Under the pieces are notes generated by a model. That model ran no database searches, was not told where the DNA came from, and saw nothing but the letters and a program-made list of their open reading frames with translations. The position numbers and the translations under genes were made by a program. Shown here piece by piece: positions 34,638-44,090 of a stretch of DNA of 64,000 nucleotides (the first letter of the stretch is position 1; the number at the start of each line of letters is the position of its first letter). This stretch comes from a bacterium (GTDB lineage: Bacteria > Actinomycetota > Acidimicrobiia > Acidimicrobiales > CATQHL01), in contig JAPOVS010000043.1 in NCBI GenBank assembly GCA_026708055.1, positions 1 to 64,000 on the forward strand. The letters are read 5' to 3'.

Positions 34638-34700
34638 CCGTTTCGACTGCCTGAGAGATCTACCCTCCGGTGCGGTCGGACGGGGCCTCAGGGTAGTCAA
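34638..34700 (-). promoter_or_regulatory. Leader with hairpin and glycine-riboswitch-like 3' motif (weak)
   Basis: On the minus strand the leader of the binding protein gene contains CTACCCT...AGGGTAG (34696-34690 / 34666-34660), a 7-bp stem. It is followed by GATCTCTCAGGC and then GGAGGAG. CTCTCAGGC just before the gene resembles the 3' side of glycine riboswitch aptamers, but the matching 5' GGAGAG strand was not convincingly found. A simple regulatory hairpin is equally possible. Confidence 0.25.
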
Positions 34701-34849
34701 ATCCGAACCGGTTGGTGGCTCGCCGCTCTGTCGTGCTCGCCGGCGATCGGCGGGACCGCGGGGTGCCAGTCGATTGCTTGTCAGGACCGGGCTCGGCAAC
34801 GGCTCGCGGACGAACTGGTTTGCGTCTCAGGCCCCGGGCGCCTCGTGCT

Positions 34850-35728
34850 TCAGGCGGAGTACCAGTGGCTGGTGAGGCGCCGGCCGGCCCAACCGAAGAA
34901 CCAGAACAGCACCACGCCGAGCAGCGAGCTGAAGATGATGCCGGCCACCAGCTTCGACCCGGAGAGCTGGTTCTGGAACAGGAACAGCAGCTGCCCGAGC
35001 CCCTCGGTTCCGTAGGTGCCGCCCTTGAAGAAGAATTCGCCCACGATGGCGCCCACCACGGCCAGGCCCGCGGAGATGCGGAACCCGGTGAAGATGGCGG
35101 GCAGGGCATGGGGCAATTGGAGCTTGCGGAAGCGGGTCCAGCGACCTACCCGGTGGAGTGTGAGCAGGTCGTGCATGCTGGGCTCAACCGAGCGCAGCCC
35201 GAACAGGGTGTTGGTGATGATCGGGAAGATCGAGATGATGATCGTCACCACCACCTGGCTCTGGAAGTCCCATCCCCACCACAGGCCGATGAGCGGGCTG
35301 ATCGCCACGATGGGCACGGCCTGCACCGCCACGGCGTAGGGGAAGACGCTCCGCTCGATCCAGCGGGCCTGGCTCATGACCACGGCGATGGCCATGCCGC
35401 CCACGATTGCCAGGGCCAGACCGACCAGGGTGACCTGCGTCGTGCGCCACAGACCGAGCAGGACCTGCTCGAGGTTGTCCCAGGTCAGGAACCCCACATC
35501 CACGACCCGATGCAGCGGGGGCAGGAAGAACTGCTGGTCCCGATCCAGCACGAAGTAGGTGAACAGGTACCAGATGCCGATGACGCCTGCGGCCACGGCG
35601 GCCGGGGGTCCCAGCAATCGGGCCCGCTGTGCGGCTCGCTCTGCCGTGGAGTGGTACGCCTCGTCGCCCGCGGCGACGGCGACCGATTCCGTGGGCTCAG
35701 ATGTCTGCGTCGTCGTTCCTGCGTCCAT
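34850..35728 (-). CDS. ABC transporter permease, second copy
   Basis: This protein has 292 residues and about six membrane helices. LPPLHRVVDVG near the N-terminus and an EAA loop (ALPAIFTGFRISAGLAVVGA then IVGEFFFKGG) closely parallel the 32044-32952 permease. ATG 35728 is chosen over upstream frames because the upstream extension is Arg-rich, non-homologous and overlaps the divergent promoter. It is first in the three-gene importer operon. Two permeases suggest a heterodimeric channel. Confidence 0.87.
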   Translation of the reverse strand: MDAGTTTQTSEPTESVAVAAGDEAYHSTAERAAQRARLLGPPAAVAAGVIGIWYLFTYFVLDRDQQFFLPPLHRVVDVGFLTWDNLEQVLLGLWRTTQVTLVGLALAIVGGMAIAVVMSQARWIERSVFPYAVAVQAVPIVAISPLIGLWWGWDFQSQVVVTIIISIFPIITNTLFGLRSVEPSMHDLLTLHRVGRWTRFRKLQLPHALPAIFTGFRISAGLAVVGAIVGEFFFKGGTYGTEGLGQLLFLFQNQLSGSKLVAGIIFSSLLGVVLFWFFGWAGRRLTSHWYSA

Positions 35729-35952
35729 CGACTCGTACCGGCGCTGCCTGGACCGTCCGCAGCCTAGGCGTTGGGGCGTCGCATGTCGCCACCGGGAGCG
35801 GGCCGATCGCCGGCGGTTCACGCCAGGCGCGGTTCGGCCGATTGATGTGGCCGCATCTGTCGGCGGCTCGCCGACATCGGGTCCGCGAACAGGCCGGTCG
35901 GGTTTGCCCCCGCGCATCGGTGACGGGTTCCGGCCTGTCAGAATGTCGCCCT
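35729..35952. promoter_or_regulatory. Divergent intergenic region between importer and demethylase genes
   Basis: This 224-bp GC-rich spacer between divergent starts must hold promoters for both clusters. No clear operator, riboswitch or inverted repeat was seen. Confidence 0.35.
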
Positions 35953-38391
35953 GTGAGTGCCACACCACAGCTTCCCGACCGCGCCCAGGTCGTCATCGTC
36001 GGCGGAGGCGTGATCGGCTGCAGCACGGCTTACCACCTCACGCGCCGCGGCATCAGCGACGTTCTGGTCCTCGAGCAGGGCAGTCTCACCTGCGGCACCA
36101 CCTGGCATGCCGCGGGGCTGGTGACCCAACTGCGCTCGACGTACAGCCTCACGCAGCTGGCCACCTACTCGGCCCGCCTGTTCGAGCAGCTGGAGGAGGA
36201 GACCGGCCAGTCGCCCGGCTACCGCACCGAGGGGTCGATCACTGTCGCCGACAACGCCGAGCGCTGGGAGGAGGTGCGGCGCGGCGCCTCCATGGGAACC
36301 ATGGTGGGTGTCGAGACCCGCATCCTGGACCTCGACGAGTTGAAGGAGCGCTGGCCGCTCATCCGCACCGACGACCTGGTGGGTGCGCTGCTGGTGGTCC
36401 GCGACGGCCAACTCTCGCCGGTGGATGTGACCATGGGCCTGGCGAAGGGGGCCCGCGACCGGGGCGCCACCGTTCGCGAGGGTGTCGCCGTCACGGGCCT
36501 GCGCACCCGCGACGGTCGGATCGTCGCCGCGCGGACCGACCGGGGCGACATCGAGACCGAGACGGTCGTGCTGGCCACGGGCATGTGGACCCGTCAACTG
36601 GCCGCCACCATCGGCGTGAACGTGCCGCTCCAGGCCTGCGAGCACTTCTACGTCGTGACCGAGCCGCTGGAGGGGGTGGATGCCACCACGCCCGTGCTGC
36701 GCGACCCCGGCAACTACACCTACTTCAAGGAGGAGACCGGCAAGGTCATGGCCGGCTTCTTCGAGCCCCGCGGCAAGATCTGGCACCTCGAAGGCGTGCC
36801 CCCCGGCAGCTCGTTCGTGCAGTTGCCCGAGGACTGGGAGCACATCGGCCCCATCTTCGAGCGCTCCATCCACCGCGTTCCGGCGCTGGGCGAGTGCGGG
36901 ATCCAGCTCTTCTTCAACGGACCCGAGGCCTTCACACCCGACGGCGTCTTCTACATGGGTGAGGCGCCCGAGGTGGACGGCTGCTTCGTGGCGGCCGGAT
37001 TCAACTCCATCGGGGTGCAGACCTCCGGCGGCGTGGGTTGGGTGCTGGCCGACTGGGTCGCCGACCGCAATCCGCCGATCGACCTGACGTCGGTGGACAT
37101 CAGCCGGGCATTTCCCTTCCAGGCCGACCCCGAGTATCTGCGCGCCCGCATCGGCGAGAGCCTCGGCCTGCTCTACGCCATGCACTGGCCGCATCGCCAG
37201 TACGAGAGCGCCCGAAACCGGCGCCTGTCGCCGCTGCACGACCGTCTCGACGCCGCCCGCGCTGTCTTCGGCGAGACGGCCGGCTGGGAGCGCCCCAACT
37301 GGTACGCCGCGGACGGCCAGGAGAGGGCCTACGTCTACAGCTACGGCAAGCAGAACTGGTGGGCCAACGCCGGTGCCGAGTGCCGGGCGGTTCGCGAGCG
37401 CGTGGGTCTGTTCGACCAGACGTCGTTCGTGAAGTTCAGCGTCACCGGGCCCGACGCCCTCATTGTGCTGAACAGGCTGAGTGCCGCCGAGGTCGACGTG
37501 GCACCGGGGCAGGCCGTCTACACGCAGTGGTGCAACGACCGGGGCGGTATCGAGGCCGATCTCACCGTCACGCGACTCGGCGAGGAGTCGTTCCTCGTGG
37601 TCACCGCCGCGGCCAGCCAGACTCGTGACTGGGCCCGGCTGCGCCGGGGCTGCCGGGGGTTCGACGTGGACATCCGGGACATCACCGAGGACCAGGCCAT
37701 GCTGGGGCTCATGGGTCCGCGGGCGAGGGACGTGCTGGAGCCGCTCACCGGCGCCTCGCTGGCGGACGAGGACTTCCCGTTCTCCGCCGCCCGGTTCATC
37801 GACGTGGCCGGCGTCGAGGTGCTGGCGATCCGCATGAGCTACGTGGGCGAGTTGGGTTGGGAGCTGTACGTCGCCAACGCCGAGGCGGGGGCTGTCCACG
37901 ACGCCCTCGTGGCCGCCGGCGAGCCGCACGGGTTGGCGCTCGCGGGCTACCACGCCATGAACACGCTGCGCCTCGAGTCCGGATACCGCCACTGGGGCCA
38001 CGACATCTCCCCGGCGGACACCCCTCCGGAGGCCGGGCTGGGGTTCGCGGTGGGCTGGGACAAGCAGGCGGACTTCTGCGGCCGGGCCGCGCTGGAAGCC
38101 CAGCGCGGGCTACCCCGCACGAAGCGCCTCGTGCAGTTCCGGCTCGAGGATCCCGAGCTGCTCGTCTACCACGACGAGCCGGTCCTGCGAGACGGCGCGG
38201 TGGTGGGGTGCACGACCTCGGGCGCCTGGAGCTACCTCGAGGACCGCTGCCTCGCCATGGGTTACGTGCACCACACCGACCAGGTGACTGCCGACTGGCT
38301 GGCGGCGGCCGCCTTCGAGATCGACGTGGGCGGGCGGCGGGTCCCGGCCACGGCGCAGCTGCGGAGTTTCTACCGCCCGCGCCGGAGGTGA
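35953..38391 (+). CDS. FAD/GcvT demethylating dehydrogenase (dimethylglycine/sarcosine dehydrogenase family), copy 1
   Basis: This protein has 812 residues. An N-terminal DAO-type FAD domain has VVIVGGGVIGCSTAYHL and the FAD-linking His52 in CGTTWHAAGL. An FAO_M-type linker follows, then a C-terminal GcvT-like tetrahydrofolate-binding domain (about residues 430-812) with GLMGPRARDVL, SYVGELGWELYV and MNTLRLESGYRHWGHDI. Family enzymes oxidise N-methyl groups of dimethylglycine or sarcosine and pass the C1 unit to folate. The start GTG 35953 fits the family N-terminus; no strong ribosome site is visible. One base separates it from the paralogue downstream. The substrate is inferred as an N-methylated amine. 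Confidence 0.85.
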   Translation: MSATPQLPDRAQVVIVGGGVIGCSTAYHLTRRGISDVLVLEQGSLTCGTTWHAAGLVTQLRSTYSLTQLATYSARLFEQLEEETGQSPGYRTEGSITVADNAERWEEVRRGASMGTMVGVETRILDLDELKERWPLIRTDDLVGALLVVRDGQLSPVDVTMGLAKGARDRGATVREGVAVTGLRTRDGRIVAARTDRGDIETETVVLATGMWTRQLAATIGVNVPLQACEHFYVVTEPLEGVDATTPVLRDPGNYTYFKEETGKVMAGFFEPRGKIWHLEGVPPGSSFVQLPEDWEHIGPIFERSIHRVPALGECGIQLFFNGPEAFTPDGVFYMGEAPEVDGCFVAAGFNSIGVQTSGGVGWVLADWVADRNPPIDLTSVDISRAFPFQADPEYLRARIGESLGLLYAMHWPHRQYESARNRRLSPLHDRLDAARAVFGETAGWERPNWYAADGQERAYVYSYGKQNWWANAGAECRAVRERVGLFDQTSFVKFSVTGPDALIVLNRLSAAEVDVAPGQAVYTQWCNDRGGIEADLTVTRLGEESFLVVTAAASQTRDWARLRRGCRGFDVDIRDITEDQAMLGLMGPRARDVLEPLTGASLADEDFPFSAARFIDVAGVEVLAIRMSYVGELGWELYVANAEAGAVHDALVAAGEPHGLALAGYHAMNTLRLESGYRHWGHDISPADTPPEAGLGFAVGWDKQADFCGRAALEAQRGLPRTKRLVQFRLEDPELLVYHDEPVLRDGAVVGCTTSGAWSYLEDRCLAMGYVHHTDQVTADWLAAAAFEIDVGGRRVPATAQLRSFYRPRRR

Positions 38392-38392
38392 G

Positions 38393-40828
38393 ATGACTAC
38401 CGAGATCCGGGTCGTGATCGTCGGCGGCGGCGCCATGGGCGCGGCCCTGCTGTACTTCCTGGCGCACGAGGGCTGGACCGACACCATCCTCGTGGAGAAG
38501 GGCGAGCTGAACTCGGGCTCCACCTGGCACGCAGCCGGGATGATCCCCAACTTCACCAGTGACTTCAACCTGGCCAAGGTGCACGAGGTGGGGGTGTCGC
38601 TGTACCGCAGCATCGAGGCCGAGACGGGCCTTGCCACAGGCTGGCACGAGCCCGGCACCGTCCGTCTCTGCCGCAAGGGACGGCCCGAGGAGGCGGACTG
38701 GCATCGCTACACCCAGGGGCTGCTGCACCAAGCCGGCGTGGAGTGCCACATCATCGGTCCCTCCGAGATCGCCGAGCTGCACCCGCTGCTGAACCTGGAC
38801 GACGTGGTCTCCGGCGCCTACACCCCCAACGACGGCTGGGCCGACCCGTCGAGCTGCACCAACTCCATGGCCCGCGGCGCCCGCCGGCTCGGCGCGGAGA
38901 TCCGCCGCCACACCCGCGTCACCGACATGAACCAGCTGCCCGACGGCCGCTGGGAGGTGATCTGCGACAACGACCGCATCATCTGCGAGCACGTCGTGAA
39001 CGCCGCCGGCCACTACGCCCCGCAACTCGGCGCCATGGTGGGCCTCGACGTGCCGATCGTCTCGGTGATCCATCAGTACCTGGTGACCGAGCGCATCCAG
39101 CCCCTGGTGGACCTGGGCTACGAACCCCCCACGATACGCGATCCCCGGGCGTCGATGTACGTGCGCAGCGAGCTGGACGGGATGCTCGTGGGGCCGTACG
39201 AGATGTCGGACTCGCAGCCCTACGGCGTCGACGGCGTGGACTGGGACCTGCACTTCTACCTCACGCCCCCCGACCTGGACCGCCTCGAGGAGTGCCTGGA
39301 GTGGGCGGCGGTGCGCATCCCCGCCTTCGGCGATGCCGGCATCCGCAAGGTCGTATCGGGCCCGATCACCCATACCCCTGACGCCGGCTACCTGATGGGG
39401 CCGGCGCCGGGCCTGCGGAACTACTGGCACTGCAACGGCGCCTCCATCGGGGTGACCCAGGGGCCTGGCGCCGGCAAGTACCTGGCGCAGTGGATGGTGC
39501 ACGGCCAGACCGAGATCAACGTGCGGGGCATGGATCCGCGCCGCTACGGCGACTACGCCGGGGCGCGCACCCACTACACCATCGACAGGTCCCTGGACGA
39601 GTATCACGAGATGTACCAGCCGCGCCCACCGGGCGAGTACCGGGCGGCGGGCCGGCCACAGAAGACGACCCCGATCTACAAGCACTTCGACGCCCTGGGT
39701 GCGCAGTGGCAGGAGGTCTACGGCTGGGAGCGCCCGCAGTACTTCTCGCCCGACGGCAGCCCCGAGGTGCACTCCTACCGCCGCTCGAACGCCTTCGAGC
39801 CCGTCGGCGCGGAGGTGCGCGGCGTGCGGGAGCGCGTGGGAATCGCCGACCTCACAGCCTTCGCCAAGTTCGAGGTCACCGGCGCCGACGCCGGCGCCCT
39901 GCTGGACCGCCTGTCAGCCAACCGCCTGCCGCGCCAAGGCGGTATCCGGCTCGTGCACATGCTCACCGAGCTCGGCGGCATCGAGTGCGAGATGACCATC
40001 ACCGGGTTGGGCCCTGAGCGCTTCTACCTCTCCTCGGCCATCATGGGCCAGAGCCACGACCGGGACTGGCTGACCCAACACGTCGCGGCGGGCGAGGATG
40101 TGACGGTCAACGACGTCACCGACGAGACGGCGTTGCTCGGCCTCTCCGGCCCGCGGGCCCGGGACGTCCTGGCGCCCCTCACCGCGGCCGATCTCGGCAA
40201 CGAGTCGTTCCGCTGGCTGACCGCCCAGGAGATCGAGGTGGCGGGGGTTCCCGTCAAGGCGCTGCGGGTGTCCTACGTGGGGGAGTTGGGCTGGGAGTTG
40301 CACTGTCCCATCGATCGGATGGCCGAGGTCTACGAGGCGCTCCTGGAGGCGGGCGAAGGTCACGGCATGGTCCACTACGGCAGCTACGCCATGAACGTGA
40401 TGCGCATCGAGAAGGCCTACAAGGCCTGGGGCGCGGAGCTCACCACCGAGATCACGCCCATCGAGGCGCGCATCGAGCGCTTTGTGGACTTCTCCAAGGA
40501 CTTCATCGGCAAGCGGGCCACGCTGGCGCGCCGCGACGGGCCCGAGCCGCTGCAGTGGGCGCTCGTCTACTGCACCGTCGGCGAGGGCGACAACGACGTC
40601 TGGGGCAACGAGCCCGCCTACGCCCCCGGGAGCGACGAGATCATGGGCATCGCCACCAGCGGCGCCTACGGGCACTCCGTGGGCACCAGCCTGGCCTTCA
40701 TCTATGTGGCCCCGGAGTTCGAGACGCCAGGGTCCAGCTTCGAGTTGGAGATGCTGGGCGAGCGCCGCACCGCCACCGTGCTGGGGGCCGCCGCCTACGA
40801 CCCCGAGAACAGGGCACCACGATCTTGA
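38393..40828 (+). CDS. FAD/GcvT demethylating dehydrogenase, copy 2
   Basis: This protein has 811 residues with the same architecture as its upstream paralogue: VVIVGGGAMGAALLYFL, FAD-linking His46 in SGSTWHAAGM, FAO_M linker, then a GcvT fold with GLSGPRARDVLAPL, SYVGELGWELHC and MNVMRIEKAYKAWGAEL. The ATG at 38393 is preceded by CCGGAGGTGAG. The two copies are clearly divergent, so they may act on successive methylation states (for example dimethyl then monomethyl amine) or form a heteromer. They precede MttB and corrinoid genes, which suits stepwise demethylation of a betaine. The exact substrate cannot be read from sequence. Confidence 0.85.
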   Translation: MTTEIRVVIVGGGAMGAALLYFLAHEGWTDTILVEKGELNSGSTWHAAGMIPNFTSDFNLAKVHEVGVSLYRSIEAETGLATGWHEPGTVRLCRKGRPEEADWHRYTQGLLHQAGVECHIIGPSEIAELHPLLNLDDVVSGAYTPNDGWADPSSCTNSMARGARRLGAEIRRHTRVTDMNQLPDGRWEVICDNDRIICEHVVNAAGHYAPQLGAMVGLDVPIVSVIHQYLVTERIQPLVDLGYEPPTIRDPRASMYVRSELDGMLVGPYEMSDSQPYGVDGVDWDLHFYLTPPDLDRLEECLEWAAVRIPAFGDAGIRKVVSGPITHTPDAGYLMGPAPGLRNYWHCNGASIGVTQGPGAGKYLAQWMVHGQTEINVRGMDPRRYGDYAGARTHYTIDRSLDEYHEMYQPRPPGEYRAAGRPQKTTPIYKHFDALGAQWQEVYGWERPQYFSPDGSPEVHSYRRSNAFEPVGAEVRGVRERVGIADLTAFAKFEVTGADAGALLDRLSANRLPRQGGIRLVHMLTELGGIECEMTITGLGPERFYLSSAIMGQSHDRDWLTQHVAAGEDVTVNDVTDETALLGLSGPRARDVLAPLTAADLGNESFRWLTAQEIEVAGVPVKALRVSYVGELGWELHCPIDRMAEVYEALLEAGEGHGMVHYGSYAMNVMRIEKAYKAWGAELTTEITPIEARIERFVDFSKDFIGKRATLARRDGPEPLQWALVYCTVGEGDNDVWGNEPAYAPGSDEIMGIATSGAYGHSVGTSLAFIYVAPEFETPGSSFELEMLGERRTATVLGAAAYDPENRAPRS

Positions 40829-40889
40829 GGGTGAGAGCCGCGACGTAGTCGTCACGCCGAGAGGCTCGAGAGCCTCGAAAGGAGGCCGG

Positions 40890-42446
40890 ATGGCCGAACA
40901 GCCTCGGGAAGCTCCCCGCCGCCGGAGCGGCGGTCGAGCCGGGCGAATCGCCGAGCGCCAGGCGGCGCCGGCGGCGGACGCCCGCCCGGTGCGCCCAGGG
41001 CTGCCGGGTGGCCGCTACGCGCCGCTCAGCGACAGTGACATGCAGCAGATCTACGACACGGCGCTGGGGCTGCTGGAAGATGTGGGGATGGGGACGCCGA
41101 TTCCGGAGTTCACCGAGGTCGTGACCGGTGCGGGAGGTTGGCTGGACGCCGACGGTCGCCTGCACTACCCGCGGTCCTTGATCGAGGAAGGCATCCGGCG
41201 GTCCGCCAAGGAGTGGATCTGGCACGGCTTCGACGACGACAAGTCGATCCACGTCGGCGGCAACCGGGTGCACTACGGGACTGCGGGCGCGGCGGTGCTG
41301 ATCCACGACTACGAGACCAACCGGTTCCGCCCCTCGACCATCAGCGACGTCTATGACTGCGCCCGCCTGGTGGACTCCTTCGATCACGTCCACTTCTTCG
41401 GGCGCACCTGCGTGGCGCGCGATCTGGAGGATCCCCGTGACCTCGACCTCTCCACGGCTTATGCGGTCCTGATCGGGACGTCCAAACCCTCCGGGTCGGC
41501 ATGGTTCGACCCGCAGCACGTGCACGAGTCCGTCGAGATGTTCGACCTTGCGCTGGGTGGGCCGGGCGAGTTCGCCAAGCGCCCGTTCGTCGTTGGCTAC
41601 AACACGTTCGTGGTCCCTCCCATGCGCTTCGCCGAGGAGGCCAACCGGTGCATGGTGGCTCAGGTCGAGACGGGGATGCCCGTGCTGCTGCTGTCGGCGG
41701 GCCAGGCGGGCGCCACCGCGCCGGCCGCCCTGGCCGGCGCGCTCGTGCAGGCCCTCGCCGAGTGCCTCGCCGGGCTGTGCAACGTCAACCTCATGCGGCC
41801 GGGCCATCCCTGCATCATGGGCATGTGGCCCTTCGTCTCGGACCTGCGTACGGGCGCCATGAGCGGCGGTTCGGGTGAGGAGGCGGTGGTGAACGCGGCC
41901 GCCGCGCAGTTGGTCAACTGGATGGGCCTGCCGTCGGGAGTGCCGGCCGGCATGACCGACTCGAAACTGCCCGACGCCCAGTCCGGCTATGAGAAGGGCC
42001 TGACCGTCGGGCTGGCCGGAAACGCCGGCGCCAATCTGATCTTCGAGTCGGCCGGCATGCTGGCCAGCCTGCTGGCGTGTTCGCCCGAGCAACTGGTCAT
42101 CGACAACGACATGCTGGGCTCCATCAACCGCACGGTCCGCGGCATCGAGGTGGACGAGGGAACGCTGTCGGCCGGCGTCATCGCCGAGGTGATCGCGGGA
42201 CCCGGGCACTTTCTGGGCTCGGCGCAGACCCTGGCGCTGATGCAGACCGAGTACGTCTACCCGATCATCGGCGACCGCGAGTCGCCCGAGAACTGGAGCG
42301 ACGCCGGCGGGCTGAGCGCGCTGCAGGTTGCCCACGACCGCGCCCGGCAGGTGCTCGCCGAGCACTACCCCGACCATGTGAGTGCCGAGACGGACATCCG
42401 CATTCGCGAGGTCTTCCCCATCCGCCTGCCCTCGCGTTTCACCTGA
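40890..42446 (+). CDS. MttB-family methyltransferase without pyrrolysine (glycine betaine MtgB-like), copy 1
   Basis: This protein has 518 residues. ATG 40890 follows a strong GAAAGGAGG. After a basic ~35-residue leader it matches trimethylamine methyltransferase (MttB) superfamily proteins (LGLLEDVGMGTPIPEF, HYGTAGAAVLIHDYET, ACSPEQLVIDNDMLGSINR, GPGHFLGSAQTLA). No in-frame amber codon occurs in the body, so it belongs to the non-Pyl group, whose characterised members demethylate glycine betaine or other quaternary amines and methylate a corrinoid protein. The corrinoid protein is encoded 282 bases downstream. Substrate specificity is inferred from family only. Confidence 0.85.
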   Translation: MAEQPREAPRRRSGGRAGRIAERQAAPAADARPVRPGLPGGRYAPLSDSDMQQIYDTALGLLEDVGMGTPIPEFTEVVTGAGGWLDADGRLHYPRSLIEEGIRRSAKEWIWHGFDDDKSIHVGGNRVHYGTAGAAVLIHDYETNRFRPSTISDVYDCARLVDSFDHVHFFGRTCVARDLEDPRDLDLSTAYAVLIGTSKPSGSAWFDPQHVHESVEMFDLALGGPGEFAKRPFVVGYNTFVVPPMRFAEEANRCMVAQVETGMPVLLLSAGQAGATAPAALAGALVQALAECLAGLCNVNLMRPGHPCIMGMWPFVSDLRTGAMSGGSGEEAVVNAAAAQLVNWMGLPSGVPAGMTDSKLPDAQSGYEKGLTVGLAGNAGANLIFESAGMLASLLACSPEQLVIDNDMLGSINRTVRGIEVDEGTLSAGVIAEVIAGPGHFLGSAQTLALMQTEYVYPIIGDRESPENWSDAGGLSALQVAHDRARQVLAEHYPDHVSAETDIRIREVFPIRLPSRFT

Positions 42447-42553
42447 GCGACGCCCTTTCCCGATTCCGTCGCCCGCGCTCGGAGGTCGTCCGAGGGCCTC
42501 GTGGGGACCCCTGCCGTTGCCGTGGTACCAACTGGAATCCTGTGCTAGATTTG

Positions 42554-42586
42554 TTCCGCATTACGGTTCCGGTCCACGATGCGGAA
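42554..42586. promoter_or_regulatory. Inverted repeat, probable operator/promoter region of the corrinoid gene
   Basis: TTCCGCAT (42554-42561) and ATGCGGAA (42579-42586) are perfect inverted arms 17 bases apart, in the 282-bp gap before the corrinoid protein gene. The spacer contains CCACGATGCGG-type sequence shared with the site at 63361-63399 near an IclR gene, so IclR-type binding is a reasonable guess. Confidence 0.45.
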
Positions 42587-42728
42587 TCAAGACGGCTCGT
42601 GCCGAAGTGGCGCGGCACCGCAAGTTGGGCCGGACGAAGGGTGGAACCTGCAGTGGCTCCTCGCCGGCGGGACCGATTGCCGGGAGCGTCGCAGCGGGTG
42701 CCGCGGTTGGCTCTGAAAGGACACGCTC

Positions 42729-43448
42729 ATGAGTGATGTGCCCGCGAACGCCGACTTCGACGACGCCGACGACCTGGACCTGTCAGCGCTGGGTGACGAG
42801 GAACTCTGCGCCCAGATGCACGACGACCTCTACGACGGCTTGGCCGACGAGATCGCCGAGGGCACGAACATCCTGCTCGAACGCGGCTGGTCGGCGGACA
42901 AGGTCCTGAACGACGCCCTCGTGGAGGGGATGCGCATCGTCGGCATCGATTTCCGTGACGGCATCCTCTTCGTGCCCGAGGTGCTGCTGGCTGCCAACGC
43001 CATGAAGGCCGGCATGGCCATCCTGCGGCCGCTGTTGGCCGAGACCGGGGCAGAGCCAATCGGCAGCGTCGTCATCGGCACGGTCAAGGGGGACATCCAC
43101 GACATCGGCAAGAACCTCGTAGCCATGATGCTGGAAGGTGCCGGATTCGAGGTGTTCAACCTGGGCATCAACACCGACGTGGAGGAGTTCCTGGCTGCGC
43201 TCGACGAGCACAAGCCCGACATCCTGGGCATGTCGGCCCTGCTCACGACGACCATGCCGTACATGAAGGTCGTCATCGACACGCTCGTCGAGAAAGGTCG
43301 GCGGGACGAGGTCATCGTCCTCGTGGGCGGGGCGCCCCTCAACGAGGAGTTCGGCGCGGCCATCGGGGCCGACGCCTACTGCCGCGATGCGGCCATCGCC
43401 GCGGAGACGGCCACGAACCTCGTGACGGCGCGCCGCGCCGCCGGGTGA
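42729..43448 (+). CDS. Methyl-accepting corrinoid protein (MtbC/MtgC-like)
   Basis: This protein has 239 residues. The N-terminal helical cap (EGTNILLERGWSADKVL ... GIDFRDGILFVPEVLLAA) is followed by the B12-binding Rossmann domain with GDIHDIGKNLV (DxHxxG, lower-axial His124). Later segments are MSALLTTTMPYMK and VGGAPLNEEFG.AIGADAY. Family members carry the methyl group between an MttB-type enzyme and a folate methyltransferase. Three divergent neighbours (two MttB, one methyl transferase) suit this role. ATG 42729 follows GAAAGGACACGCTC. The N-terminal ~25 residues are unusually acidic. Confidence 0.92.
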   Translation: MSDVPANADFDDADDLDLSALGDEELCAQMHDDLYDGLADEIAEGTNILLERGWSADKVLNDALVEGMRIVGIDFRDGILFVPEVLLAANAMKAGMAILRPLLAETGAEPIGSVVIGTVKGDIHDIGKNLVAMMLEGAGFEVFNLGINTDVEEFLAALDEHKPDILGMSALLTTTMPYMKVVIDTLVEKGRRDEVIVLVGGAPLNEEFGAAIGADAYCRDAAIAAETATNLVTARRAAG

Positions 43449-43458
43449 CGGAGCGACG

Positions 43459-44088
43459 ATGACCCGGCTCGGGGCACCGGCCCCGGCGAGGGATCGGGTC
43501 CTGGTCATCGCCTGCGGGGCACTGGCCCGCGAACTCGCGGCGGTCACGGCCGAACTGGACGGGTTGGACTTCGAGTGCCTGCCCGCCCGCCTGCACAACC
43601 GCCCCGAGCAGATTCCCGAGGCCGTGCGCCGGCGGGTGCGGGCGGCCCGTGGCGCATACGACACGATCCTCGTGGGCTACATGGACTGCGGGACCGGCGG
43701 CCTCCTGGACCGGGTCTGTACCGAGGAGGGGGTTGAACGGCTCCCCGGCGCCCATTGCTACGAACTGTACGCGGGCTCGGAGACCTTCGCCGCCCTGCAG
43801 GAGGCGGAGCCCGGCACCTTCTACCTGACGGACTACCTGGTGCGGCACTTCGACCGCCTGATCCTGGAGGGACTCGGCATTGCGGACCACCCCGAACTGC
43901 GCGACATCTACTTCGGCCACTACACGCGGGCAGTGCATCTCGTGCAGGACACCGACGCCGCCCTGGATGCCGCGGCGCGCAATGCCGCGGCAAGCCTTGG
44001 TCTGCGCTACGAGCGGATCGTGGTGGGCTGTGACGGACTGGCCGCGCCGCTACGGTCCGGGCACAGTCTCGCCGTCCGGGCAGCCTGA
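43459..44088 (+). CDS. DUF1638 protein of the corrinoid methyltransferase operon
   Basis: This protein has 209 residues. VLVIACGALARELAAV, LHNRPEQIPEAVR, YMDCGTGGLLD and GAHCYELYAG match DUF1638, a family often found with MttB-type methyltransferases. It carries conserved Cys residues (CGAL, DCGTGG, HCYE) that may bind metal or a cofactor. The biochemical role is unknown; a part in corrinoid handling is suggested only by context. It is 10 bases after the corrinoid gene and 2 before the next, so it is clearly in the operon. Confidence 0.75.
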   Translation: MTRLGAPAPARDRVLVIACGALARELAAVTAELDGLDFECLPARLHNRPEQIPEAVRRRVRAARGAYDTILVGYMDCGTGGLLDRVCTEEGVERLPGAHCYELYAGSETFAALQEAEPGTFYLTDYLVRHFDRLILEGLGIADHPELRDIYFGHYTRAVHLVQDTDAALDAAARNAAASLGLRYERIVVGCDGLAAPLRSGHSLAVRAA

Positions 44089-44090
44089 TC

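Noticed and set aside
35938-38001. Long minus-strand frame over the first FAD/GcvT gene (similar cases at 37796-39772, 40698-42377, 45626-47815)
   Set aside because: Compositional shadows of strongly recognised plus-strand genes.
40890-42446. Pyrrolysine-containing trimethylamine methyltransferase
   Set aside because: No in-frame amber codon lies in either MttB gene and no pyl genes were seen.
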